Assembly (NCBI GenBank): GCA_005889285.1
Contig: VBFF01000149.1
Location: 1 to 6,647 of the forward strand
Source: Chloroflexota bacterium
Lineage (GTDB): Bacteria > Chloroflexota > Dormibacteria > CF-121
Length of the DNA stretch: 6,647 nt
Reading direction: 5' to 3'
The position numbers were made by a program, and so were the translations under genes. The notes under the pieces are model-generated. The model was not told where the DNA came from. It ran no database searches and saw nothing but the letters and a program-made list of their open reading frames with translations. Positions 1 through 6,237 of the stretch are shown here, piece by piece; position 1 is the first letter of the stretch; every line of letters begins with the position of its first letter.

Positions 1-1
1 G

Positions 2-1555
2 AATGCTCTGGTTGCCTTCGATGCGGCCACCATCTTTTTGCTCGATGACGCTCGGCGCGAGCTGCACGTGAAAGCCGCCCTGGGTGTCCCGGTGGAGCTG
101 AAAGAGGTAAAGAGCTTCCAGGTGGGCGAGGGCGTCGTCGGCTGGGTCGTCCGTCACGGCGCGACGGCATTGATCCAGGATTCCTCGAAAGATGCCCGCT
201 ACAAGGTGACCGGTCCCGAGCGCCGGGCTAAGACGGTGCTCGCCGCGCCGCTGCGCGCGCAGGACAACCTGTTGGGCGCCCTGGTCCTGGTCCGCGCCGC
301 CAAGGAGCCATTCGGCCCCGAACATCAGCGGCTGGTGGAGGCGATCGCCAGCCAGGCCGCCGTGGCGATCGACCACGCTCGCCTCTTCGAGACCGAACGC
401 GCCTCGCGGCGCCGCGCGGAAGCCCTCCTCGCCACCGCCCAGGCTGGGAGTGAGGCGGTCACGACGACGGAATTGCTCCAGCGGGCCGTTAAACAGGTGG
501 CTTTTGCCATGCGCGCCACCGCCGCCGCCGTCATCCTGCCAGACGAGGAAGGCGAGATCATCGAGGCGGCATTCGATGCCGCGGATCCGCCCGCCTTCGC
601 CCTGGAGTCACTTCGCAGTCAGCCGGTGACGGCGCTGCCGCTGCTGGCTGCCCTGCAGGAGGCGGCTCGGCCGCTCCTGGTGCAGCGGACGGCCCGACCG
701 GCACTGTTCGACGATGCTTTCTGGTCGCACAGCGAGGCGCAGGCGCTGGCGGCCGTTCCGGTTCGCTGGCAGGGCCAGATGATCGCCACCCTCATCGTCG
801 GCTTCGCCGACCCCGACCGCCTGACCCCCGCCGAGGTGGAGTTGCTGGACGAGATCGGTCGCCAGGTCGCGCTCGGCATGGAGCGGCTCCGGCTGCAAGC
901 GCGCGTCCAGGACCAGCAAAACGAGATTGCCGTGGTCGCCGAACGGAACCGCATTGCCCGCGACATGCACGACGGCCTCGTCCAATATGTCTACGCGCTC
1001 GGGCTGCAGCTCGAGCACGCGCGCGACCTGGTTGCCGAGCAACCCGGCGCCGTCGCACCGGTGCTGACCAGCTCGATCCAGCAGACCAACCACGTTCTCT
1101 CGGAAATGCGGACGTTCATCTACCAGTTGCGGCCGATCATCATGAAGGAGAAAGAGATCGGCCAGTGGGTTCTGGATCTCTGCCGCCAGTTCCAGGAGGC
1201 GACCGGAGTCCCGGTGCAGGCCGAGGTGGGCGCACCCGCTGAGGACGCGCTCTCGCCCGCGATCTCGATTGCCCTCTTCCGCATCATCCAGGAGACACTG
1301 GCCAACATTTACAAGCACGCCGAGGCTACGCGGGCGACGGTTTCGCTCGATTTCGGCGCCACTGGGGCCCGGTTGGTCATCGAGGACGATGGCCACGGCT
1401 TCGATGTCGATGCGAGGCCGGCGCGCGCGATCCAGGAGGGCCACGGTCTGGCCAATATCGAGGAGCGTGTGCGCGAGCTCGGCGGCACCTTGGAGCTGGA
1501 AAGTGCGCCGGGAGCGGGAACCCGGCTGGAGGCGGTGTTTCCGTACAGCCGATGA
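2..1555 (+). CDS. GAF-domain sensor histidine kinase, NarL/DevS-like (5' partial)
   Basis: Cytoplasmic two-component sensor kinase that should autophosphorylate on a histidine and pass the phosphate to the adjacent regulator. The frame is open to the left edge, with good GAF sequence before the first possible start (TTG at 38), so the true start lies outside the window. Domain order: GAF 1 (about 2-390, with VGEGVVGW and IQDSSKDARYK), a short helical linker, a more divergent GAF 2 (about 449-893), a HisKA_3 dimerisation domain (about 923-1132) with ERNRIARDMHDG and the phospho-acceptor His codon at 968-970, then HATPase_c (about 1259-1546) with an N box (ETLANIYKHAEA), G1 (EDDGHGF, 1382-1402) and G2 (GHGLANIEER, 1439-1468). 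No transmembrane segment is visible in this part. The kinase core belongs to the NarL/LiaS/DevS class. The ligand of the GAF domains cannot be read from sequence; no haem or metal ligand is evident. It ends in an ATGA overlap with the regulator gene. Confidence 0.93.
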   Translation, partial: NALVAFDAATIFLLDDARRELHVKAALGVPVELKEVKSFQVGEGVVGWVVRHGATALIQDSSKDARYKVTGPERRAKTVLAAPLRAQDNLLGALVLVRAAKEPFGPEHQRLVEAIASQAAVAIDHARLFETERASRRRAEALLATAQAGSEAVTTTELLQRAVKQVAFAMRATAAAVILPDEEGEIIEAAFDAADPPAFALESLRSQPVTALPLLAALQEAARPLLVQRTARPALFDDAFWSHSEAQALAAVPVRWQGQMIATLIVGFADPDRLTPAEVELLDEIGRQVALGMERLRLQARVQDQQNEIAVVAERNRIARDMHDGLVQYVYALGLQLEHARDLVAEQPGAVAPVLTSSIQQTNHVLSEMRTFIYQLRPIIMKEKEIGQWVLDLCRQFQEATGVPVQAEVGAPAEDALSPAISIALFRIIQETLANIYKHAEATRATVSLDFGATGARLVIEDDGHGFDVDARPARAIQEGHGLANIEERVRELGGTLELESAPGAGTRLEAVFPYSR

Positions 1556-2229
1556 ACACCGGAACCGTTCGCCTGCTGATCGCCGACGACCACGAGATGA
1601 TCCGGCTTGGGCTGCGATCGATCCTCGAATCCGACCCACGAATCCGTGTGGTCGGTGAGGCGGCTTCCCCACAGGATGCCGTCTACCAGGCCGCCTTGCT
1701 ACGTCCCGATGTCGTCCTGCTCGATGTCCGGATGCCGGGCGGCAGCGGGATCGATGCCTGCCGCGAGATCCTGGGGCGCAACCTGGGGAGCAAGGTGATC
1801 ATGCTGACCTCCTATGCCGACGAGGATGCGGTCTACGAGTCGATCATGGCCGGGGCGTCCGGCTACCTTTTGAAAGAGATCAACAAGGCCGGTCTGATCG
1901 ATGCGGTGATCGCCGTTTCCGAGGGACGCTCGCTGCTCGATCCCGAGGTGACGCGCAAGGTGCTCGAACGGATCCGGAAAATGGCGGCCAGCACGGACGA
2001 GGTCGCCCGCGCCGCGCTCTCCGACCAGGAAAAACGGGTGCTTCGGCTGGCGGCGCACGGCAAGACCAACAAGCAAATCGCGGCCGACCTCTTTCTCTCG
2101 GACAAGACGGTCAAGCACCACATCTCGAACATCCTCAGCAAGCTGAATCTCAGCTCGCGGGCGCAGGCCGCCGTGTGGGCGACGCAGCATGGCCTGCTCG
2201 ACGAGTTTCCGGAACGCAAAGCCAGCTAA
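1552..2229 (+). CDS. NarL/DevR-family response regulator (REC-LuxR HTH)
   Basis: DNA-binding response regulator of 225 residues, the normal length for the NarL/FixJ class. Receiver domain, residues about 5-122: acidic pair D12-D13, phospho-acceptor D58 in LLDVRMPG, switch T86 in MLTSYAD, Y105 and conserved K108 in GYLLKE. After a linker, a LuxR-type helix-turn-helix occupies residues about 156-216 (LSDQEKRVL, then TNKQIAADLFLSDKTVKHHI). This C-terminal region resembles the mycobacterial DevR/DosR type. The ATG overlaps the kinase stop as ATGA and no strong Shine-Dalgarno precedes it, so translation is probably coupled to the kinase, making it the cognate partner. Its targets are unknown; the structured region upstream of the ATPase gene is a plausible but unproven target. 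The stop is followed within 15 bases by a G/C palindrome. Confidence 0.95.
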   Translation: MNTGTVRLLIADDHEMIRLGLRSILESDPRIRVVGEAASPQDAVYQAALLRPDVVLLDVRMPGGSGIDACREILGRNLGSKVIMLTSYADEDAVYESIMAGASGYLLKEINKAGLIDAVIAVSEGRSLLDPEVTRKVLERIRKMAASTDEVARAALSDQEKRVLRLAAHGKTNKQIAADLFLSDKTVKHHISNILSKLNLSSRAQAAVWATQHGLLDEFPERKAS

Positions 2230-2243
2230 AAGGGTTTGGGTTT

Positions 2244-2264
2244 CCCTCCCCCTCTGGGGGAGGG
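2244..2264. repeat. Perfect 9-bp G/C palindrome, probable dispersed intergenic element or terminator
   Basis: CCCTCCCCC (2244-2252) pairs perfectly with GGGGGAGGG (2256-2264) around a 3-base TCT loop, starting 15 bases after the regulator stop. It is followed by CAGGGTGGGGGCC. This C-block/G-block plus 'cagggtggggg' arrangement resembles dispersed intergenic repeats I know from several GC-rich bacterial genomes. The stem is stable enough to end transcription of the kinase-regulator operon, but no T-tract follows, so it is not a classical intrinsic terminator. Only one copy is present in this window. Confidence 0.6.
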
Positions 2265-2319
2265 CAGGGTGGGGGCCTGCGACGGAATCGAGCGGAACGC
2301 ACGTTTTGCTAACGGAGAG

Positions 2320-2392
2320 GCTTGCGCCGGGTATCCGCCGTTCGGCCCAAAGAGGGGCTAACCGGCGGATAAGCGGGGGGGCCGGCGCAGGC
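2320..2392 (+). promoter_or_regulatory. Large nested hairpin in the leader of the ATPase gene
   Basis: Three nested helices can be drawn by hand. Outer: 2320-2330 with 2382-2392, 11 pairs including one G-T wobble. Middle: TATCCGCCG (2332-2340) with CGGCGGATA (2363-2371), 9 perfect pairs. Inner: GCCC (2345-2348) with GGGC (2355-2358), closing an AAAGAG loop. A ten-base, G-rich bulge (2372-2381) lies on the 3' side between outer and middle helices, opposite a single base (2331). The element ends 49 bases before the ATPase start codon. It could be an RNA leader element, an attenuator or a small mobile palindrome. I could not match it to a known riboswitch class. No promoter is convincing in 2230-2440; I see nothing else identifiable in this region apart from the Shine-Dalgarno. 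Confidence 0.5.
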
Positions 2393-2429
2393 TACGCTCC
2401 CCGGTACGGCCCGCGTTGCCGATGAAACC

Positions 2430-2435
2430 AGGAGG
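2430..2435 (+). promoter_or_regulatory. Shine-Dalgarno site of the CpaF-like ATPase gene
   Basis: A full AGGAGG lies 5 bases before the ATG at 2441. This fixes the start; the ATG at 2422 is out of frame. Confidence 0.85.
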
Positions 2436-2440
2436 ACCCG

Positions 2441-3889
2441 ATGCTGCTCGTTGACAAACTCAACAAAGGCAAGCTTCCGGAGAAGCCGGACAAGGGCGAG
2501 TCCGCTCCGGTCCCGGGTCTGTCGAGCCTGGTCGTCAAGCCGCAGAACGTCGCGGCGCGCATCCCGAATGTTGACGCCATCAAGAGGACGATCCATGAGC
2601 GTCTGATCGCGGCCCTCGGCCAGAACTCGGACGCGGTCAGTAGCGACGTGATCCAGCGTCGCATCGAACAACTCACCGACGAGTACTGCGACGAGGCCAA
2701 GCTCAAGCTGACCAAGTACGACCGGGCCGAGCTCGCCGAGCTGATCCTGCACGACGTCCTCGGCCTGGGCCCGCTCGAGTCCCTGCTCGAGGACCCGGAG
2801 GTCAGCGAGATCATGGTCAACGGGCCGAAAACGATCTTCACCGAGCGCCGCGGTCGGATCGGCCAATCCGACCTGGTCTTCGAGAACGAACGCGAGCTGC
2901 GCAAGGTCATCGATCGCATCGTCGCCCGGATTGGCCGAAGGGTCGACGAGTCTTCGCCCATGGTCGACGCCCGCCTTCCCGATGGCTCGCGCGTGAATAT
3001 CGTGATTCCTCCGCTGGCGGTCCAGGGCTCGAGCATCACGATCCGGAAGTTTTCGCGCGTCCCCTACAAGGTGCAGGACCTGGTGAACTTTGGAACGCTG
3101 AACCACGACATGGCGAACTTCATCCGCGCCTGTGTCCGGTCGCGGATCAGCATGGTGGTCAGCGGCGGCACCGGTTCGGGCAAGACGACGACGCTCAACG
3201 TCCTCTCGAACTTCATCCCGGACACGGAGCGGGTGGTGACGGTGGAGGACACCGCTGAGCTGCAGCTGCGTCAGCGCAACCTGGTCACGCTGGAAGCACG
3301 CAGCGCCAACGTCGAAGGTCGCGGCGCGATCGCGATCCGGGACCTCGTCGTCAACGCCCTGCGGATGCGGCCCGACCGCATCGTGGTCGGCGAATGCCGC
3401 GCCGCCGAAACGCTCGACATGCTCCAGGCGATGAACACCGGCCACGACGGAAGCATGACCACGGTGCACGCCAACAGTCCGAAGGATGCGATCAACCGGA
3501 TCGAGACCATGGTCATCATGGGTGGCTCCGACCTGCCGTTCCAGGCCATCCGCGAACAGATCGTCGGCGGGATCACCCTGCTGGTACAGCAGGCCCGGCT
3601 GCGCGACGGGCGACGCGTCGTGACGCACATCTCGGAGATCACCGGAATCAACGGCAACCAGATTCAGCTGCAGGACATCTGTCTCTTCGACCAGACCGGC
3701 ATCGACGAGGAGGGCAATGTCCTCGGGGCGTTCCGTTGGACGGGCGTTGTACCCAAGCTCCTCCCCAGGTTGAAAGCCAACGGCGAAGACTTCCCGACCG
3801 AGGTCTTCGGTCAAAGCGGCCTCCAGGTGATCGAGGGACAGACCGGCCGCGCCGGCGGCGATGCGGCGCAGGGCGCCACGGCGGACTAA
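2441..3889 (+). CDS. cpaF: CpaF/TadA-family type II/IV secretion ATPase
   Basis: Hexameric cytoplasmic ATPase that powers assembly of Tad (Flp) pili or a related secretion system at the inner face of the membrane. It has 482 residues, within the usual CpaF range. Residues 1-40 are a variable Lys/Pro-rich tail. The N-terminal domain (about 45-200) contains GLGPLESLLEDPEVSEIMVNGP and the arginine-containing DARLPDGSR (176-184). The catalytic domain has Walker A GGTGSGKT (242-249), Asp box VTVEDTAEL (266-274), Walker B RIVVGE (313-318) with Glu 318, and His box HDGSMTTVHANSP (335-347). All key motifs are intact. The C-terminus carries the family's ISEITGINGNQIQLQDIC..FDQTG segment, then a low-complexity Gly/Ala tail. 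The start is set by a strong Shine-Dalgarno. No TadB, TadC, CpaB, CpaC or TadZ gene is nearby, so its partners must lie elsewhere. The next gene begins 3 bases after its stop. Confidence 0.95.
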   Translation: MLLVDKLNKGKLPEKPDKGESAPVPGLSSLVVKPQNVAARIPNVDAIKRTIHERLIAALGQNSDAVSSDVIQRRIEQLTDEYCDEAKLKLTKYDRAELAELILHDVLGLGPLESLLEDPEVSEIMVNGPKTIFTERRGRIGQSDLVFENERELRKVIDRIVARIGRRVDESSPMVDARLPDGSRVNIVIPPLAVQGSSITIRKFSRVPYKVQDLVNFGTLNHDMANFIRACVRSRISMVVSGGTGSGKTTTLNVLSNFIPDTERVVTVEDTAELQLRQRNLVTLEARSANVEGRGAIAIRDLVVNALRMRPDRIVVGECRAAETLDMLQAMNTGHDGSMTTVHANSPKDAINRIETMVIMGGSDLPFQAIREQIVGGITLLVQQARLRDGRRVVTHISEITGINGNQIQLQDICLFDQTGIDEEGNVLGAFRWTGVVPKLLPRLKANGEDFPTEVFGQSGLQVIEGQTGRAGGDAAQGATAD

Positions 3890-3892
3890 CCG

Positions 3893-5855
3893 ATGCCGAG
3901 GTGGTCATTCACTCGGCGGCGAGACTCCGGGGATAAGCCGGCGTTGCCGCCGGTAGCCTCGAAAACACCACCGGCCATCCCGGCTCAGCCGAATGTGCTC
4001 CCTTCATCCACCCCGGCGCGGCGGGCGGGTGACGCCGCCTCCGACGGCCGCCCCTTGCAGTTGCAGTTCGAAGAAGCCACCGCCACCCAGGCACGCCTGC
4101 GTCAGGACCTCGCCGAGCTTCTCAAGGCTCACCGGCAACAGGGTCGGGTGCTCGCGCGGAATCAGAAGTTACTCGAGCAGACCGAAAACGAGATCAGCCG
4201 GCACCGGAGCCGCACCGCGGCGCTGGAGAGTGAGGTTGCCGAGCAACGCAACGTCGCCGACCAGCACGCTACTCGGGTCAAGGAACTGGAGCACATCGTC
4301 GCCTCGCACGCCACCCTCCAGACCGCCTATGAGGCACTGGATCGGGAGCGGCAGGACCTGACGACCCGCCTCGCCGACCTGACCAAGAGCCGGGCGAACG
4401 CTACCGCCGACCGTGACCGCATCGCCGCGCAGCTCGCCACGGCGCATGCAACCATCGCGTCCCGCGACGCGGAGGTTGCCGCGCTCACGGTGGAACAGGA
4501 GGCCGTTGAGGTGCGAATCAACGGCCTGCAAGCCGCAACCGACGAGCTGAAGCGCGCCAACGGCCGACTCCAGGCGGACCTGGAGCGGGCGCTCGAGGCG
4601 AAGGCCGCGCACCATCATCTGCAACTGGAGTTCGATGCGCTGTCCGCCCGCTGGGACGTAGCTCGCGCGCAGCTGGCCGAGGCGGAGCAAGCCGTCAAGA
4701 CATCGCAAGCCACCATCAAGGCGGCCCAGCGGCTGTCGTCCTCGGTCGAGTGGCGCGGCGCCCTGGACGGCGTGCTGGACGCCGCCTCGGAGCTGGTCCG
4801 CTTCGAGCGCGGGACGCTGGCCCTGGTCGATGAGTTGCAGGAAGAACTGAAGGTCGAGGCAGCTCGCAACAGCCCGATCGCGATCAGCGAGATGTCGCGT
4901 TTCAAAGTCGGCGAAGGTATTGCCGGCTGGGCGCTGTCGCACCGCGAGCCCGTGCTGGTGCGTGACAGCCGGACGGACTCGCGTTTCAAGGCATCGGACC
5001 CCAAGCATCAACCCCGGTCGTTTGTCGCGGTCCCCCTGCTGGCGGGCAAGGAGGGTCTCGGTGTCTTGACCCTGGCGCGCGCGGCGAGCGACCCATTCAC
5101 CGACCACGACCTGCGCAACCTCGCGCGCGTCGCGACCGACGCCGCCAACGCGTTGATCAACGCGCGGCTGGTCGACCTCCTCAAGCAGCGTGAGGACCAT
5201 CTGACAACGCTGGTCCGCAAGGCCCGCGAGCTCTCGACGGCGAACGACAGCAAGCAGGTGATCGAGTTCGTGCTCTCCAGCGCGAGGGAACTCATCGGGG
5301 GAAAGGCGGCCCTGCTGGCGTTGCGCAACCACAAGACGTTGGAGCTAGAAGTGGTCGGCTCGCACGGAGTATCAGACGAGGTGGTCCAGCAGCCGATCGC
5401 CTGGGGCGCGCCGGCCGCCGGGGATGTCATGCGGTCGGGCAAGCCCTGGGTGTCCCCGATCAAGGAGATGCTCCCCAAGGCCCTCCTGGAGACCGTCGAG
5501 AAAGCCGGACTCAAGACCATTGTCTCGGTGCTGTGTGGCGAGTCGACCGCGCAAGAAGCCATGGACGACGGCATGCTGCTGAACCGCTCCGAGGTCGAGG
5601 CCTCGGACCAGATCAGCGGGGTGCTCAACGTCTACCGCGATAACCTCAACCCCATCCCCGCCGGTGACCTCGAGCAGCTCAAGGCCTTCGCCGAACAGGC
5701 GGCGGTGGCGATCCAGAACGTGCGGCGCTGGGAAGCAGCTGCAGGCGACCGCGTCGATGAACACGCGGTTGATGGGACGCGAGCGCTACATCAACCAGCT
5801 GCTCTTCCGCATCCAGCAACTCGAGCAAGAGCTCGGCCGCTACAAAGCCGCCTAG
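3893..5855 (+). CDS. Coiled-coil, double-GAF sensory protein (contains a frameshift near 5732)
   Basis: Probable soluble signalling or scaffold protein without a recognisable output domain. As read from the ATG at 3893: a basic N-terminus (MPRWSFTRRR), a Pro/Ala-rich stretch to about residue 50, a long coiled coil (about 55-285, rich in Glu, Gln, Arg, Ala, Leu), GAF 1 (about 285-425, with FKVGEGIAGW and VRDSRTDSRFK) and GAF 2 (about 445-612, ending in AEQAAVAIQNVRRW). After W613 (5729-5731) the frame becomes nonsense, while the frame one base later reads KQLQATASMNTRLMGRERYI and then a short C-terminal coiled coil ending in LGRYKAA and TAG at 5853-5855. Removing one base near 5732 gives a protein of about 653 residues. 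The start is 3 bases after the ATPase stop with no clear Shine-Dalgarno, so it is probably coupled. It occupies the place where tadB usually follows cpaF. No kinase, cyclase or phosphatase motif is seen. Confidence 0.85.
5729..5741 (+). other. Frameshift site in the coiled-coil/GAF gene
   Basis: Reading TGG-GAA-GCA leaves the family-like sequence; reading TGG then AAG-CAG-CTG (from 5733) restores it. The shift is equivalent to one extra base or two missing bases, for example a lost part of a Glu codon giving WEKQLQA. There is no heptameric slippery sequence or long homopolymer here, so a sequence error or a true mutation is likelier than programmed frameshifting. Confidence 0.8.
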
Positions 5856-6217
5856 CCCGTCATTCGGCGGCGGCGCTTACCCGCGATGTTGAGTCGGCCC
5901 AGGATGAAGGCGTCGAGGACGCGATGCGAGGCGATGACGCCGTCGCCGACGCGACGGGATCCCTTGCGCCGGTCCGCTTTGAGGTCGATGAGGTACTTCT
6001 CCTGCTGCGCCCACACCAGCTCGATCAGGCGGCTGAAGCTCGTCCCGTCCTCGACGGTGATGCCTTCCTTCTCGATTCGGGCTTTCACGGCCTCGGGCAG
6101 CGTCTTGGCCTCGGCCAGGTTCAGCCGCTCCAGCGCCTCCAGCAGGTCGTCCAGCCGCCGGAGGTGATAGCGGCGTTCCGCCTCGTTGCCGTATGCGTGA
6201 GGTGCTGATGCGTCCAA
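5852..6217 (-). CDS. Small uncharacterised helical protein (121 residues)
   Basis: I do not recognise this family. The product is a 121-residue, soluble, mostly helical protein. An N-terminal Leu/Glu/Arg-rich helix pair (RRLDDLLEALERLNLAEA) is followed by PEAVKARIEKEGITVEDG and SFSRLIELVWAQQEKYLIDL. The tail is basic (KADRRKGSRR and KRRRR near the end), which would fit nucleic acid or phosphate binding, though that is only inference. No signal peptide or membrane segment is visible. It is judged real because third positions are strongly G/C throughout, while the overlapping plus-strand frame reads like antisense. The start is TTG at 6217, preceded by AGGAGG with 5-base spacing. It lies 20 bases downstream of the NIF3-like gene and is probably cotranscribed with it. 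Its TAG stop overlaps the stop of the converging gene. Confidence 0.8.
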   Translation of the reverse strand: MDASAPHAYGNEAERRYHLRRLDDLLEALERLNLAEAKTLPEAVKARIEKEGITVEDGTSFSRLIELVWAQQEKYLIDLKADRRKGSRRVGDGVIASHRVLDAFILGRLNIAGKRRRRMTG

Positions 6218-6222
6218 GCGGT

Positions 6223-6228
6223 CCTCCT
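6223..6228 (-). promoter_or_regulatory. Shine-Dalgarno site deciding a TTG start
   Basis: On the minus strand AGGAGG ends 5 bases before TTG (6217-6215). The frame is open upstream, but no ATG or GTG is as well placed, so this site fixes the start of the 121-residue protein. Confidence 0.75.
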
Positions 6229-6237
6229 CGTGGTGGT

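Noticed and set aside
608..1672. Minus-strand open frame (354 residues) opposite the kinase gene
   Set aside because: Antisense to intact GAF, HisKA_3 and HATPase motifs; no domain seen.
2295..2325. Sigma-70-type promoter around TTTTGCTAAC
   Set aside because: No pair of -35 and -10 boxes at proper spacing can be drawn with confidence.
2290..2420. Cyclic-di-GMP (GEMM) or another known riboswitch in the ATPase leader
   Set aside because: The conserved GEMM segments and receptor motifs are not present, and I could not match the region to fluoride, TPP, SAM or cobalamin motifs. Kept only as an unclassified structured element.
2309..3814. Long minus-strand open frame (501 residues) opposite the ATPase gene
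   Set aside because: Rich in Asp, Arg, His and Val with no motif, and antisense to a complete CpaF-type protein; a typical shadow in high-GC DNA.
4169..5332. Minus-strand open frame (387 residues) opposite the GAF/coiled-coil gene
   Set aside because: Composition reflects the antisense of a G/C-biased coding strand; no recognisable domain or ribosome binding site.
5727..5745. Programmed ribosomal frameshift
   Set aside because: No slippery heptamer, rare-codon stall or internal Shine-Dalgarno is evident; a mutation or sequence error is simpler.
5733..6208. Plus-strand extension of the GAF/coiled-coil ORF to 6208 (771 residues)
   Set aside because: After about 5732 it reads as low-quality Ala/Arg/His/Leu sequence antisense to a well-biased minus-strand gene; the other frame gives a coherent tail ending at 5855.
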